A stretch of 64,000 nt of DNA from Siphonobacter sp. BAB-5405 (lineage in GTDB: Bacteria > Bacteroidota > Bacteroidia > Cytophagales > Spirosomataceae). Positions 42,358 through 52,254 of this stretch are shown here, in pieces (within the stretch, counting starts at the first letter, position 1; each line of letters opens with the position of its first letter). The stretch is from positions 186,001-250,000 of the forward strand of contig NZ_NJAG01000005.1 of NCBI RefSeq assembly GCF_002872335.1, read 5' to 3'. The notes beneath the pieces are model-generated. The model did not search any database and was not told the origin of the DNA. It saw nothing but the letters and a program-made list of their open reading frames with translations. Made by a program: the position numbers and the translations under genes.

Positions 42358-44718
42358 ATGCAGTTACGCTTTACCCTGATTTTACTCTTTTTTTTCGGTA
42401 TAGCTCAGGCTCAATCCAGCCGTGTCACCCTCAGTGGCTACGTACGGGAACAAGGTTCGGGTGAGCTGCTCCCGGGCGTATCGATTCGCGTAACGGAGCG
42501 GCAGGCGGGCACCACTACCAACGCTTACGGGTTTTACTCCCTAACGCTTCCTGCTTCGGATAGTCTGCACATTATCATTTCATCCGTGGGTTTTGAAACG
42601 GAAGCCCGAACCCTGGTCTTTCGAAAAAATACCGAACTGAATCTGACTTTACGGGCAGAGAACCGCCAGTTACAGGAAGTGGTCGTTTCCGCCGAGCAGG
42701 TAATCAAAGAATCGCAGACGGTTCAGATGTCTACCGTATCGGTTCCCATTCAGCAGATGAAGGCAGTACCGGCTCTATTGGGAGAAAAGGACATGCTGAA
42801 AGTACTGCAGTTGCTTCCGGGCGTACAAAAAGGCTCCGAAGGTAACTCCGGGCTGTACATTCGCGGGGGTGGTCCCGACCAGAATCTGATTATGCTCGAC
42901 GATGCTCCGGTCTACAATTCGTTTCACCTGTTTGGCTTTTTTTCCCTTTTCAACGGTGATGCTCTTAAATCCGTCGAGCTGATTAAAGGCGGGTTTCCGG
43001 CCCGGTACGGGGGTCGGCTTTCTTCCGTTATTGAGATGCAAATGAAAGAAGGACATAAAGAAGCGTTTCACGGCGAAGGAGGGATTGGACTTATTTCCAG
43101 CCGTCTGGTACTGGAAGGCCCCATCAAAAAGAACCAGTCTTCGTTTATTATTTCCGGTCGGCGGACGTATGCGGACTTGCTGCTCAGGCCTCTCCTACCC
43201 CGCGAAAATCAGGCCGGTTACTACTTCTACGATCTTAATGCGAAAGTGAATTATGATTTTGGCCGACGGGACAAGCTGTACCTGAGTGGATATTTCGGTC
43301 AGGACCGGTTTTCTTTCGCTTCCCGAATTGATGCGAATAGCCAGGGGGGCGGTTTAAACTGGGGAAATGCAACGGCTAGCCTTCGCTGGAATCACCTTTT
43401 TTCCAACCAGCTTTTCGCCAATACCTCCCTGATTTACAGCTACTACCAATTTCAGATAGACGCCCGTAGTTCTCAAACCTTCAATCAGGTTACGAGTCAG
43501 TACGTTTTGCAAAATGCTTCTTCCATCCGGGATTTTTCCCTGAAAAGTAGCTTTGACTGGTCGCCTTCACCCAGGCACGCAGTCAAAGCGGGTGTAGTAC
43601 TGACCTCACATCGATTTCTCCCACAAACGGTTACTCTCGAAAGTAGTATTGTATCCCAGAACGTGGCCCGTAGTCAGCCGCTGGACAGCTACGAAGGCGG
43701 CCTGTATCTGGAAGACACCTATCATCCTATAACTCCCCTGCGAATCAATGCGGGTGTTCGGTTAAGCTCGTTTACCACCGATGGCCGTACGTATGTCCGG
43801 CCCGAACCTCGGCTGGCTGTCGCCTATACCTTTCCCCACGATTGGGCCGTAAAGGCTTCGTATGCGACTATGAACCAGTACATTCACCTATTGTCAAACT
43901 CGGGGGTGGGCTTGCCGACGGACCTTTGGGTACCTACTACGCGGAATATTGCTCCGCAGCAATCGCGGCAGGTCGCTCTGGGACTGGTAAAGGATTACCG
44001 TTCCTTTTCGATAACGCTGGAAGGATTTTACAAAAAAATGGACGGTATTCTTTCGTACAGGGAAGGCTCCAGCTTTCTGGTGAGTACGGGTCTGGAAAGT
44101 CTGACGGAAGCCGATAGACAGCCCCGTTCCTGGGAAGAGCAAATTACAGCGGGTCAGGGCTGGAGCTACGGAACTGAATTTTTGCTGCAAAAGAAAACGG
44201 GTCGGCTTACGGGCTGGGTAGGGTATACGCTTTCCTGGATTCAGAATCAATTTGATGAGCTCAACAGCGGCCAGAAGTTCTGGGCCCGGTACGACCGTCG
44301 ACACGATGTTTCACTGGTTGGGATTTATCGGCTCAACTCCCGCGTGACGTTTTCGGGAACCTGGGTTTACGGAACGGGACAGGCCCTTTCGCTCCCCCAA
44401 AGTACCTTTGAAATCAGGGGTCCAATCCAATCGGGTAATGTTTCCCTCTTCCCGGCTCAGATTTTTGATTACAATCAGCGGAATAGTTTTCGGGCAGCCC
44501 CGTACCACCGGCTGGATTTGAGCGTACAGCTTCGCAAACAAAAACGCCGTCACGAGCGTACCTGGGAATTTAGTCTGTACAATACCTACAGTCGGCGAAA
44601 TCCCTTTTTCTATTACATCGATGATTCGGAAAGTACCGCTACTCAGCCGAAACGTATTCTGAAGCAGGTTTCCCTCTTCCCGATTATTCCCAGTGTTTCG
44701 TATGGATTTAAGTTTTAA
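42358..44718 (+). CDS. TonB-dependent outer-membrane receptor
   Basis: The 786-residue protein has a signal peptide (MQLRFTLILLFFFGIAQA), an N-terminal carboxypeptidase-regulatory-like domain (about 22-103, VTLSGYVREQGSGELLPGVSI), a plug domain (about 115-235; IRGGGPDQNLIMLDDAPVYN) and a beta-barrel to the C-terminal Phe. It takes up a substrate across the outer membrane with energy from TonB. The next gene, 3 bp away, encodes a DUF4249 lipoprotein, a regular partner of such receptors in Bacteroidota. The substrate is not evident; no SusD is present. Confidence 0.94.
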   Translation: MQLRFTLILLFFFGIAQAQSSRVTLSGYVREQGSGELLPGVSIRVTERQAGTTTNAYGFYSLTLPASDSLHIIISSVGFETEARTLVFRKNTELNLTLRAENRQLQEVVVSAEQVIKESQTVQMSTVSVPIQQMKAVPALLGEKDMLKVLQLLPGVQKGSEGNSGLYIRGGGPDQNLIMLDDAPVYNSFHLFGFFSLFNGDALKSVELIKGGFPARYGGRLSSVIEMQMKEGHKEAFHGEGGIGLISSRLVLEGPIKKNQSSFIISGRRTYADLLLRPLLPRENQAGYYFYDLNAKVNYDFGRRDKLYLSGYFGQDRFSFASRIDANSQGGGLNWGNATASLRWNHLFSNQLFANTSLIYSYYQFQIDARSSQTFNQVTSQYVLQNASSIRDFSLKSSFDWSPSPRHAVKAGVVLTSHRFLPQTVTLESSIVSQNVARSQPLDSYEGGLYLEDTYHPITPLRINAGVRLSSFTTDGRTYVRPEPRLAVAYTFPHDWAVKASYATMNQYIHLLSNSGVGLPTDLWVPTTRNIAPQQSRQVALGLVKDYRSFSITLEGFYKKMDGILSYREGSSFLVSTGLESLTEADRQPRSWEEQITAGQGWSYGTEFLLQKKTGRLTGWVGYTLSWIQNQFDELNSGQKFWARYDRRHDVSLVGIYRLNSRVTFSGTWVYGTGQALSLPQSTFEIRGPIQSGNVSLFPAQIFDYNQRNSFRAAPYHRLDLSVQLRKQKRRHERTWEFSLYNTYSRRNPFFYYIDDSESTATQPKRILKQVSLFPIIPSVSYGFKF

Positions 44719-44721
44719 GCC

Positions 44722-45585
44722 ATGAAGATACTCGTTGCTGTATTGCTGTTCCTGAGTCTGATCGGCTGCCTGGCCTGCGAGCAGGAGGTAGACTCGGTTT
44801 TGATTCCGTACGAGCGAAAACTAGTCCTGGAATGCTATCTGAATCCCAACGATCAGGTGATTCAGGTTACGCTGCGTTCCAATCAGCCCATGCTGGGTAC
44901 CGATAGTGGTGCATTTATTCGCAACGCGGTTGTACAGCTTTCCAACGGCCAACGAACCGTTACCCTACCGCCGCGAGCCGATGTGTATCGCATTACGACC
45001 CGCCAAATGCCCTTAGTAGCTGGGGCCACCTACACTTTGACGGCTTCCGCTCCTGATTTTCCACGCCTCGAAGCCTCTTGCACGCTTCCGGCAGCGGCGA
45101 ATGGCTTTAGCTGGCGTGACGAAGGGTTGAGTTATATCCAACGCCCCCTGACCGTTACCGTATACCGATCCTATACGCTGCTCTGGAACGGAGCTGTTGC
45201 GGTAGAGCCGCAGTACTTTGCTATCGGGCGACAGTGGGCTTTTTCAGATAGCACAGCCGTAAGCGGACGGGATACGGTAATTAATGGCCTGGAAACGCGG
45301 TGGGATTACTTCAAAACTGGCGAAGAACTTCGGCTTAATTCCCCAACCGTACGAGCTTATCTGGGACGAGTTTCTTCCCGGGATTCAGTCTTACGCTCGC
45401 CTCGTTCGACGGATCTCCTCATCCTGCAATGCGATCGTAATGCGTATGAGTTTTTAAAAGCCAGTGCCTTACAACTCCAAAATGGAAATAATCCTTTTGC
45501 CGAACCGACCCTTATTCCCAGCTCGGTTAAAAATGGCTTAGGTGTTTTTGGAGCCATTTATCTGCGAAGACGAACGATTCCCTAA
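44722..45585 (+). CDS. DUF4249-family lipoprotein, receptor partner
   Basis: The 287-residue lipoprotein starts MKILVAVLLFLSLIGCLAC, with a lipobox Cys at 16 or 19. The N-terminal VLECYLNPNDQVIQVTLR and GATYTLTASAP segments fit DUF4249, a beta-rich domain that pairs with TonB receptors much as SusD does in glycan systems. Its coupling to the receptor is strong: only 3 bp separate them. It probably covers or loads the receptor at the cell surface (inference). Confidence 0.85.
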   Translation: MKILVAVLLFLSLIGCLACEQEVDSVLIPYERKLVLECYLNPNDQVIQVTLRSNQPMLGTDSGAFIRNAVVQLSNGQRTVTLPPRADVYRITTRQMPLVAGATYTLTASAPDFPRLEASCTLPAAANGFSWRDEGLSYIQRPLTVTVYRSYTLLWNGAVAVEPQYFAIGRQWAFSDSTAVSGRDTVINGLETRWDYFKTGEELRLNSPTVRAYLGRVSSRDSVLRSPRSTDLLILQCDRNAYEFLKASALQLQNGNNPFAEPTLIPSSVKNGLGVFGAIYLRRRTIP

Positions 45586-45591
45586 GTCCAC

Positions 45592-45627
45592 AAAAAAGAC
45601 CGATACTGACAGTATCGGTCTTTTTTT
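45592..45627. terminator. bidirectional terminator, 17-bp palindrome
   Basis: AAAAAAGACCGATACTG (45592-45608) and its exact complement (45610-45626) around one base, with A and T tracts, between the convergent DUF4249 gene and carA. Confidence 0.92.
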
Positions 45628-45648
45628 ATATCGAAAATCAGTAAACAC

Positions 45649-46764
45649 CTACGCTTCTACCGTTTCTTTATTCAGTAACTCAACGAACTGATCGAACAGA
45701 TAACGGGAATCGTGAGGTCCTGGAGCCGCTTCCGGGTGATATTGTACGGAGAAGGCCGGTTTATCCGTCCGACGAATGCCTTCGATGGTTTTGTCATTCA
45801 GGTTAACGTGCGTTACTTCTACGTTCGGGTGGCTTTTGATTTCTTCCGCGTTTACGGCAAAACCGTGGTTCTGGGAAGTAATCTCACATAAACCCGTAAT
45901 CAGGTTTTGAACCGGGTGATTCAATCCACGGTGACCGTGGTGCATCTTATACGTGGAAATACCACTTGCTTCAGCCAGTAACTGGTGGCCTAAACAAATA
46001 CCAAACAAAGGCTTACCCGTATCAATCAGTTCTTTCACCGTTTCAACGGCATACTCCATCGCTGCCGGATCGCCCGGGCCATTCGAGATAAAGAAACCGT
46101 CCGGATTCCAGGCCAATACCTCTTCTACGGGCGTTTTTGCGGGAAAAACTTTGCTATAGCAATCACGCGTAGCGAAGTTATTGAGGATGCTTTTCTTGGT
46201 ACCGTAATCCATTACCGCTACCCGATATTTCGCATCTTCATTCCCTACGAAATAAGGCTCTTTCGTACTTACTACTGAAGAAAGTTCCAGACCTTCCATA
46301 GAAGGCAGCTTTTTCAGTTCAACCATCAATTCTTCCGGATCAAGGATTTCAGAAGAGATAATGCAGTTCATCGCTCCACGCTCGCGGATGATGCGTACTA
46401 ACTGACGCGTATCCACATCACTAATTCCCACGATTCCAGCCTTTTCAAAATACTCCTGCAAAGATGAATCGGCTACATTACGGGAATGAATGGGTGAGAA
46501 AGAATTACAGATCATCCCTGAAATCTTCACGCTATTCGATTCCTCTTCCGTATCCAGTAGGACGCCGTAATTTCCGATGTGTGCATTGGTATTGACAACC
46601 ACCTGACCAAAATACGAGGGGTCCGTGTAGATCTCCTGGTAGCCGGTCATGCCCGTATTAAAGCAAATTTCGCCACCGTGCGTGCCAATTTTGCCTAATG
46701 CGGTACCACGAAACGTCGTGCCGTCTTCTAATAAAAGGAGGGCTTCCTGGGTTTGATTGCTCAT
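45649..46764 (-). CDS. carA: carbamoyl-phosphate synthase small subunit
   Basis: This 371-residue glutaminase subunit supplies ammonia to CarB for arginine and pyrimidine synthesis. The N-terminal domain (EALLLLEDGTTFRGTALG, NTGMTGYQEI) and class I amidotransferase domain are complete: Cys nucleophile in FGICLGHQLL, and His/Glu in QYHPEAAPGP. carB is not in the window. A hairpin lies in its 5' leader, and a good -7 box is about 90 bp upstream. It is separated from rplQ by an M20 amidohydrolase gene on the opposite strand. Confidence 0.96.
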   Translation of the reverse strand: MSNQTQEALLLLEDGTTFRGTALGKIGTHGGEICFNTGMTGYQEIYTDPSYFGQVVVNTNAHIGNYGVLLDTEEESNSVKISGMICNSFSPIHSRNVADSSLQEYFEKAGIVGISDVDTRQLVRIIRERGAMNCIISSEILDPEELMVELKKLPSMEGLELSSVVSTKEPYFVGNEDAKYRVAVMDYGTKKSILNNFATRDCYSKVFPAKTPVEEVLAWNPDGFFISNGPGDPAAMEYAVETVKELIDTGKPLFGICLGHQLLAEASGISTYKMHHGHRGLNHPVQNLITGLCEITSQNHGFAVNAEEIKSHPNVEVTHVNLNDKTIEGIRRTDKPAFSVQYHPEAAPGPHDSRYLFDQFVELLNKETVEA

Positions 46765-46781
46765 GCCTGGTTCGTAAAGAA

Positions 46782-46812
46782 GCCCTTGCTAGCCGGAAAG
46801 ACAGACAAGGGC
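46782..46812 (-). promoter_or_regulatory. leader hairpin upstream of carA
   Basis: GCCCTTG (46782-46788) pairs with CAAGGGC (46806-46812), a 17-nt loop, located in the minus-strand leader between the -7 box and the ATG at 46764. In that direction it is followed by TTCTTT. It may be an attenuator or mRNA-stability element (inference). Confidence 0.4.
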
Positions 46813-46849
46813 ATTATGTGCTATTAGTTCTTTTACTGTACAAATTGGA

Positions 46850-46857
46850 CAAAGATA
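46850..46857 (-). promoter_or_regulatory. candidate -7 box of carA
   Basis: On the minus strand the box reads TATCTTTG, an exact TAnnTTTG match. It predicts a leader of about 80 nt. The -33 element is not clear. Confidence 0.5.
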
Positions 46858-47228
46858 CTTCTTCTAGCCGAAAAGCTTTAAAGCTAAGCTCTTTAAAAAA
46901 GAAACTTTTAAGAAAAATAGTTCAGATCCGTTTGATTTTGACACTAATTACTACTATTCAAATATGGAATTGAAGAAAACCGCTACTGCCTATTTAATCA
47001 AAATACTATTTCACCTACCCGTCGCATTTACATATAAATAGTTTTTATTTTTATTCGAAACGCCGATTCCATTCCGAGTATCTGTTAAGATAAGTACGAT
47101 AGATCTTCCGGTTTTCTCTCATTCAAACTAGTAGCGTTGCTAGTAATGTGAGTAAAAGGTAAGCTGTCTTTCATTCCTCACGTATGATCTGATCTTTCCA
47201 CTCCTATCGACTCAATTTCCTTTCTCCT
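46858..47228. other. AT-rich intergenic region between carA and the amidohydrolase gene
   Basis: No gene is supported here. It contains an AT-rich block (about 47020-47060) and a nested inverted repeat (CTCAT/GTGAG around ACTAG/CTAGT, 47118-47152) in the leader of the amidohydrolase gene. Confidence 0.5.
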
Positions 47229-48674
47229 ATGAAGAAGCAATCCTTTCTTACTCTTGGCCTACTTGCCCTTAGCATAGGTATCTCTCAGGCTCAATCCGAT
47301 CCGCAGAAAGTCATTTCCAGCTTGCAGGACAAAACGGATTACTACGGAGCCATTTCTAAAAAAATCTGGGATTATGCTGAAGTAGGTTACCAGGAAACGA
47401 AAAGCTCCGCCCTGTTGCAGGCTGAATTAAAGAAAGCAGGGTTTAGCATTGAGTCAGGCGTGGCGGGTATTCCTACGGCCTTTATTGCCACCTACGGAAG
47501 TGGAAAGCCCGTCATTAGCATTCTGGCCGAATACGATGCTTTACCCGGTCTGGCTCAGGCAGCTACTCCCGAACGTAAAGTAATCGAAGGACAGCGAGCG
47601 GGTCATGCCTGCGGTCATCATTTGTTTGGAACGGGCTCATCGGCAGCCGCCATTGCCGTAAAAGACTGGCTGAAGCAATCCGGCAAAACGGGCACCATCA
47701 AGCTCATTGGAACGCCGGCGGAAGAAGGCGGTTCGGGTAAGGTATACATGGTTCGGGATGGCATTTTCAAGGATACGGACGTCGCCTTACACTGGCATCC
47801 GGGCGATGCCAATGCAGCCAATCCTTCGTCTTCCTTAGCCAACATCTCGGGTAAATTCAGATTTAAGGGCATCTCTGCCCACGCTGCTGCTGCTCCCGAA
47901 CGCGGTCGTTCAGCCCTTGACGGTGTGGAAGCCATGAATAACATGGTCAACATGATGCGGGAACACATTCCCCAGGATACCCGTATTCATTACATCATTA
48001 CCAAAGGGGGCGAAGCTCCTAACGTAGTACCCGATTTTGCGGAAGTGTACTACTACGCTCGTCACAAAGACCGTAGTATTTTACAAAACGTCTGGAAACG
48101 TATTACTAAAGCCGCCGAAGGAGCCGCGTTGGGTACGGAAACCACGATGGAACTGGAAGTGATTGGTGGCGTGTATAATCTACTTTCCGTAGAATCACTG
48201 GCTAGCCTGATGTACAAAAACCTTGAGCAGGTAGGAGGCTTCTCGTACACTGACGAAGAGAAGAAGTTTGCCGAAAAGCTTACCGAAAGCTTTGGAGCTT
48301 CCTTCGGTTCCCTGCCCAAACCGGGAAGTGCTCAACAAATAGCCCCTTATTCGGCCGCCAGTTTACTAGGGTCAGCCTCGACGGACGTAGGGGATGTAAG
48401 CTGGGTCGTTCCAACGGTGGGGATGACAGCGGCCACCTGGGTACCCGGCACCGCTCCGCATAGCTGGCAGGCCGTAGCAGCGGGTGGTACCAGCATTGGT
48501 GTAAAGGGAATGATGGTCGCTGCCCAAACACTTACCTTAACTGCAATCGATCTTTACAATGATCCCGCTTTAGTAAAAAAAGCGAAAGAGGAATGGGAAG
48601 AATTGCGGGGTAAAAACTTCAAATATGAAGCCTTGTTGGGTGATCGAAAACCCGCTCTGGATTACCGGAAGTAA
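47229..48674 (+). CDS. exported M20-family metal-dependent amidohydrolase
   Basis: The 481-residue protein has a signal peptide (MKKQSFLTLGLLALSIGISQAQ), then an M20/AbgB-like peptidase: metal residues in HACGHHLFG and TPAEEGG, and a dimerisation domain (about 215-325). It hydrolyses amide bonds, for example N-acyl or aminobenzoyl-glutamate-like compounds; substrate unknown. It sits between carA and the ribosomal operon on the opposite strand, a plausible insertion into an otherwise conserved neighbourhood. It ends at a bidirectional terminator. Confidence 0.9.
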   Translation: MKKQSFLTLGLLALSIGISQAQSDPQKVISSLQDKTDYYGAISKKIWDYAEVGYQETKSSALLQAELKKAGFSIESGVAGIPTAFIATYGSGKPVISILAEYDALPGLAQAATPERKVIEGQRAGHACGHHLFGTGSSAAAIAVKDWLKQSGKTGTIKLIGTPAEEGGSGKVYMVRDGIFKDTDVALHWHPGDANAANPSSSLANISGKFRFKGISAHAAAAPERGRSALDGVEAMNNMVNMMREHIPQDTRIHYIITKGGEAPNVVPDFAEVYYYARHKDRSILQNVWKRITKAAEGAALGTETTMELEVIGGVYNLLSVESLASLMYKNLEQVGGFSYTDEEKKFAEKLTESFGASFGSLPKPGSAQQIAPYSAASLLGSASTDVGDVSWVVPTVGMTAATWVPGTAPHSWQAVAAGGTSIGVKGMMVAAQTLTLTAIDLYNDPALVKKAKEEWEELRGKNFKYEALLGDRKPALDYRK

Positions 48675-48678
48675 GTAC

Positions 48679-48715
48679 AAAAAAAGGGTACTCACGGAAT
48701 GTGAGTACCCTTTTT
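48679..48715. terminator. bidirectional terminator; end of the ribosomal operon
   Basis: GGGTACTCAC (48686-48695) and GTGAGTACCC (48701-48710), with A and T runs on both flanks, between the amidohydrolase gene and rplQ. Confidence 0.92.
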
Positions 48716-48730
48716 AGAAGTGAGAAAAGA

Positions 48731-49291
48731 CTATTCTTCGTCTTTCTTTTCTTCTTCAGCAGCGGGAGCTTCAGGAGCCTGTTCTTCCGTTGCAGGAGCT
48801 TCCGTAGCGGCAGCAGCTACCGGCGTCGTTTCTACTACTTCAGCAGCAGGAACATCATCCGTAGTTTTTTTACCACCACGACGGCTACGACGAGTCGTTT
48901 TCTTTTCTTCTACTTCTTTCGCACTATAAACTTCGTTGAAGTCAACCAGCTCGATCAAAGCTACTTCCGCGTTATCACCCAAACGGTTGCCCAATTTGAT
49001 GATCCGCGTGTATCCACCTGGACGATCAGCAACTTTCTCAGCTACTGAACTGAACAATTCCTTAACGGCTTCTTTGCTCTGCAGGTAGCTAAATACGGTA
49101 CGACGATTGTGAGTCGTATCTTCTTTCGCACGGTTGATCAGAGGCTCAGCGTATTTACGAAGTTCTTTCGCTTTCGCTAAAGTCGTTTCAATCCGCTTGT
49201 GCAGGATCAAAGAAATGGTCAGGTTAGCTAACAGTGAGCTACGATGCGAAGCCTGACGGCCTAAGTGGTTAAATTTTTTCCCGTGTCTCAT
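48731..49291 (-). CDS. rplQ: 50S ribosomal protein L17 with acidic tail
   Basis: The core (residues 1-125) is standard bacterial L17 ([20 protein letters not shown] start; [25 protein letters not shown]). An extra tail of about 60 residues follows: a basic [11 protein letters not shown] patch, then an Ala/Glu/Pro-rich acidic stretch ending EEEKKDEE. Such tails are seen in some Bacteroidota, with no known role. It is the last gene of the operon, 162 bp after rpoA. Confidence 0.95.
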   Translation of the reverse strand: MRHGKKFNHLGRQASHRSSLLANLTISLILHKRIETTLAKAKELRKYAEPLINRAKEDTTHNRRTVFSYLQSKEAVKELFSSVAEKVADRPGGYTRIIKLGNRLGDNAEVALIELVDFNEVYSAKEVEEKKTTRRSRRGGKKTTDDVPAAEVVETTPVAAAATEAPATEEQAPEAPAAEEEKKDEE

Positions 49292-49399
49292 GGGAGTCGT
49301 AAGTTGCGGTCAGGACACCAGTTTGCAGCGATCTACTGCCCCACCTATTACGAATTGATTGAAAAAAACGATCGAGTGCTGCCAGTTCGATGGTTATAA

Positions 49400-49445
49400 A
49401 AAGTGCTTAGAAACTACAGCTAATGCATTCGTTTTTAAGCACTTT
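49400..49445. repeat. spacer hairpin, rpoA-rplQ
   Basis: AAAGTGCTTA (49400-49409) and TAAGCACTTT (49436-49445), a perfect 10-bp stem with a 26-nt loop, just after the rpoA stop. Confidence 0.65.
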
Positions 49446-49453
49446 CAAATATA

Positions 49454-50443
49454 CTATTCTTCTTCCAGACGATACTTAGCTACGTCCATTCCGAAGTGAA
49501 GATTTTTATCTGCTACTAGTTGCTCCAGCTCAGTAAGCGATTTCTTACCGAAGTTACGGAACTTCATCATGTCAGAAATTTCCAGTTTCACCAGATCACC
49601 CAATGAGCGAACATCTGCTGATTTTAAGCAGTTGTAGGCACGTACAGAAAGATCCAGATCCTGAAGAGGTGTTTTGAGTAATTTCCGCATGTGCAGGAAT
49701 TCCTCATCCACTACGTTTTCTTCTTCAGGTTTAACCGTTTCGAAAGTCATCGTCTGATCGCTGAACAACATGAAGTGTTGGATCAGGATATAAGCGGCTC
49801 CTTTCAAAGCGTCTTCCGGGTGGATTGAGCCATCGGTCATTACTTCAATGATCAATTTCTCATAATCCGTACGCTGTTCCACACGGAAGTTTTCGATGCT
49901 GTATTTTACGTTTTTGATAGGCGTATAAATCGCATCGATAGCAATATGACCGAAGGGCAATTCCGTCGTACGAGGTTCGTCAGCGGGAATGTAACCACGG
50001 CCTTTTTCCAGAATCAACTCAATATCCAATTCTTTGGATTCGTCGATGTGGAGAAGTTCTAATTCAGGATTAAGAATCGTGAAATAAGGGGTGAACTTTT
50101 GGATATCACCGGCCGTGAGAACCTTTTGGTTTTTAACCTTCACGTTAATCTTATTATCCAGTACTTCCGAGGCTGCTTTGAAGCGAACCTGTTTCAGATT
50201 CAGAATAATATCAGTTACATCTTCCATTACACCTTCAATGGAAGAGAACTCATGCAATACTCCTGAGAATTTTACGCTTGTGATGGCGTAACCTTCCAGA
50301 GAGGAGAGCAGGATCCGACGGAGGGCATTGCCAATCGTGACACCGTAGCCCTTTTCCAAGGGCTTAAACTCAAATACACCGTGAAAGTCGTTGGCCTTTT
50401 CCATTACGACTTTGTCGGGCATTTGGAACGCGAGTATTGACAT
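49454..50443 (-). CDS. rpoA: RNA polymerase alpha subunit
   Basis: The start is the ATG at 50443 ([19 protein letters not shown]); the frame extends upstream to 50545 but that part overlaps spacer hairpins. The 329-residue subunit has the N-terminal dimerisation and assembly domain (about 1-230; [15 protein letters not shown]) and the C-terminal DNA-contacting domain (about 250-320; [22 protein letters not shown]). It is complete. Confidence 0.97.
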   Translation of the reverse strand: MSILAFQMPDKVVMEKANDFHGVFEFKPLEKGYGVTIGNALRRILLSSLEGYAITSVKFSGVLHEFSSIEGVMEDVTDIILNLKQVRFKAASEVLDNKINVKVKNQKVLTAGDIQKFTPYFTILNPELELLHIDESKELDIELILEKGRGYIPADEPRTTELPFGHIAIDAIYTPIKNVKYSIENFRVEQRTDYEKLIIEVMTDGSIHPEDALKGAAYILIQHFMLFSDQTMTFETVKPEEENVVDEEFLHMRKLLKTPLQDLDLSVRAYNCLKSADVRSLGDLVKLEISDMMKFRNFGKKSLTELEQLVADKNLHFGMDVAKYRLEEE

Positions 50444-50493
50444 ACGGATTGGGTTTTTAGCGTAATACTTGGATGGTAAACCTTGACGACGCA

Positions 50494-50565
50494 AAGGATT
50501 GAAGGATGGACCAACCCATCCTCCAATCCTTACTGGGAGAATCAAGGCTCTGGAAAAATCCAGAG
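50494..50565. repeat. two spacer hairpins, rpsD-rpoA
   Basis: A 16-bp stem with one mismatch (AAGGATTGAAGGATGG at 50494-50509 with 50516-50531) and a second (CTCTGG/CCAGAG, 50548-50565) lie in the 140-bp gap. Confidence 0.7.
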
Positions 50566-50583
50566 TAAATAAGATTTGGCTTA

Positions 50584-51192
50584 TTACTTCGAATACAATT
50601 CGACGATTGCCTGCTCATTGAAGCTTTCCGGAATCTGATCGCGTTCAGGATAGCTAACGAATTTACCTTGTAAGTTAGATTGTTCCCATTCCAACCAATT
50701 GAAACGCTTCGTGTTCCGGCCAGCCAGACTGTTTTGTACAGCTTCCAGAGATTTTGACTTTTCACGAACCGAGATCAATTGACCAGGACGTAAAGAATAG
50801 GAAGGTACGTTCACTACTTCACCATCAACAACGATGTGTTTGTGAACGACCAACTGACGAGCTGCCCGACGCGTCGGAGCAATACCTAAACGGTACACCG
50901 TGTTGTCCAGACGAGCTTCGCACAATTTCAGCAGGTTTTCACCCGTAATACCTTCACGAACGGCAGCTTTGTGGAAAAGGTTCTCAAATTGTCTTTCCAG
51001 AATACCGTACGTATATTTTACCTTTTGCTTTTCTTGCAATTGGAGAGAATATTCAGACTTCTTACCCCGCTTGCCCTTGCCATGCTGGCCGGGACCATAG
51101 TTTTTGCGAGAAACAGCCTTACCTCCACCGAGAACGGCTGCGTCGCCAAAACGACGGGAGATTTTTGCCTTAGGACCTGTATAACGTGCCAT
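50584..51192 (-). CDS. rpsD: 30S ribosomal protein S4
   Basis: The 202-residue protein binds 16S rRNA early in 30S assembly. [17 protein letters not shown] is the standard N-terminus, and the S4 RNA-binding domain (about 92-155; [31 protein letters not shown]) is intact. No zinc-binding cysteine cluster is present. Position before rpoA is standard. Confidence 0.97.
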   Translation of the reverse strand: MARYTGPKAKISRRFGDAAVLGGGKAVSRKNYGPGQHGKGKRGKKSEYSLQLQEKQKVKYTYGILERQFENLFHKAAVREGITGENLLKLCEARLDNTVYRLGIAPTRRAARQLVVHKHIVVDGEVVNVPSYSLRPGQLISVREKSKSLEAVQNSLAGRNTKRFNWLEWEQSNLQGKFVSYPERDQIPESFNEQAIVELYSK

Positions 51193-51275
51193 GAAAAATG
51201 AAATTGGAGAGGTTTGAAGCGGTATATACCGTTATAACCTGTTTCCTATATCTTTTGAGTTGTCGATTAGGACAA

Positions 51276-51319
51276 GGTGATTGGTTGATTAATGCTTCGG
51301 CCCGATACTGGTAATCACC
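51276..51319. repeat. spacer hairpin, rpsK-rpsD
   Basis: GGTGATT (51276-51282) and AATCACC (51313-51319) flank a 30-nt loop in this 171-bp gap, the longest in the operon. A second small palindrome (GCGGTATATACCG) is near 51217. Confidence 0.5.
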
Positions 51320-51363
51320 AACCAGGGGTGCCTATCTCACTAAAAGTTAGAATTGTGTCGGTA

Positions 51364-51759
51364 CTAGACGCGACGACGTTTGGGAGGACGGCAGCCATTG
51401 TGGGGCAGCGGAGTGATGTCCTTGATCAACGTTACTTCAATACCTGAACCTTGAATCGTACGAATCGCTGATTCGCGGCCTGAACCGGGTCCTTTAACGA
51501 ACACTTCAGCTTTACGCATTCCCGCTTCGTGAGCTACCTGAGCACAGTTAGCAGCGGCAACCTGAGCAGCATAAGGCGTGTTCTTTTTAGACCCCTTAAA
51601 GCCCATTTTACCAGCCGAAGCCCAAGAGATTACTTGACCTTGGTTATTGGTAATTGAAATAATGATGTTGTTAAACGTAGCTCGGATGTGAACCTGTCCA
51701 ACTGGTTCTACCACTACGACCCGCTTTTTGGCTTTGTCTTTCCGTTTTGCCTGAGCCAT
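51364..51759 (-). CDS. rpsK: 30S ribosomal protein S11
   Basis: The 131-residue protein lines the mRNA exit region of the 30S platform. [21 protein letters not shown] and the C-terminal [12 protein letters not shown] are diagnostic. Length and position are standard. Confidence 0.97.
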   Translation of the reverse strand: MAQAKRKDKAKKRVVVVEPVGQVHIRATFNNIIISITNNQGQVISWASAGKMGFKGSKKNTPYAAQVAAANCAQVAHEAGMRKAEVFVKGPGSGRESAIRTIQGSGIEVTLIKDITPLPHNGCRPPKRRRV

Positions 51760-51784
51760 TTCTGATGGAGTTTGAAACGTTCAA

Positions 51785-51834
51785 AGTTTAAAGTTTAAGG
51801 TTGACTTCATACCTCAAACCTTAAACTCTAAACT
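51785..51834. repeat. spacer hairpin, rpsM-rpsK
   Basis: AGTTTAAAGTTTAAGGTT (51785-51802) and its near-complement (51817-51834) pair at 17 of 18 positions, built from AGTTTAA units; the loop is 14 nt. Confidence 0.7.
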
Positions 51835-51836
51835 AA

Positions 51837-52214
51837 TTATTTCGTTGCTTTCTTCTTGTTAGCAACCGTCTTACGCTTACCTTTCCGGGTACGAGAGTTA
51901 TTCTTCGTTTTCTGACCACGGAGCGGTAGTCCTTTCCGGTGACGCAGACCTCGGTAGCAACCAATATCCATCAAGCGTTTGATGTTCAATTGGATTTCTG
52001 ACCGAAGTGGTCCTTCCGTTTTGTATTCACTGCTAATGACGTTACGGATAGCCGTTGATTCTTCGTCATTCCATTCGCCAGCTTTTTTGTCTACGCTTAC
52101 GCCAGCTTTAGCTAAAATGGTGCGGGACAAACTACGGCCGATGCCGAAGATGTACGTGAGAGCGATTTCGCCCCGCTTTTTGTCGGGAATGTCTACCCCT
52201 GCAATACGAGCCAT
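51837..52214 (-). CDS. rpsM: 30S ribosomal protein S13
   Basis: The 125-residue protein contacts the 50S subunit and tRNA at the head of the 30[27 protein letters not shown] and [24 protein letters not shown] are conserved. It follows rpmJ by 40 bp. Confidence 0.97.
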   Translation of the reverse strand: MARIAGVDIPDKKRGEIALTYIFGIGRSLSRTILAKAGVSVDKKAGEWNDEESTAIRNVISSEYKTEGPLRSEIQLNIKRLMDIGCYRGLRHRKGLPLRGQKTKNNSRTRKGKRKTVANKKKATK

Positions 52215-52254
52215 ATTGGTCGGATAAGTTTTGTACGCTCAAAATCGAGCGGGA

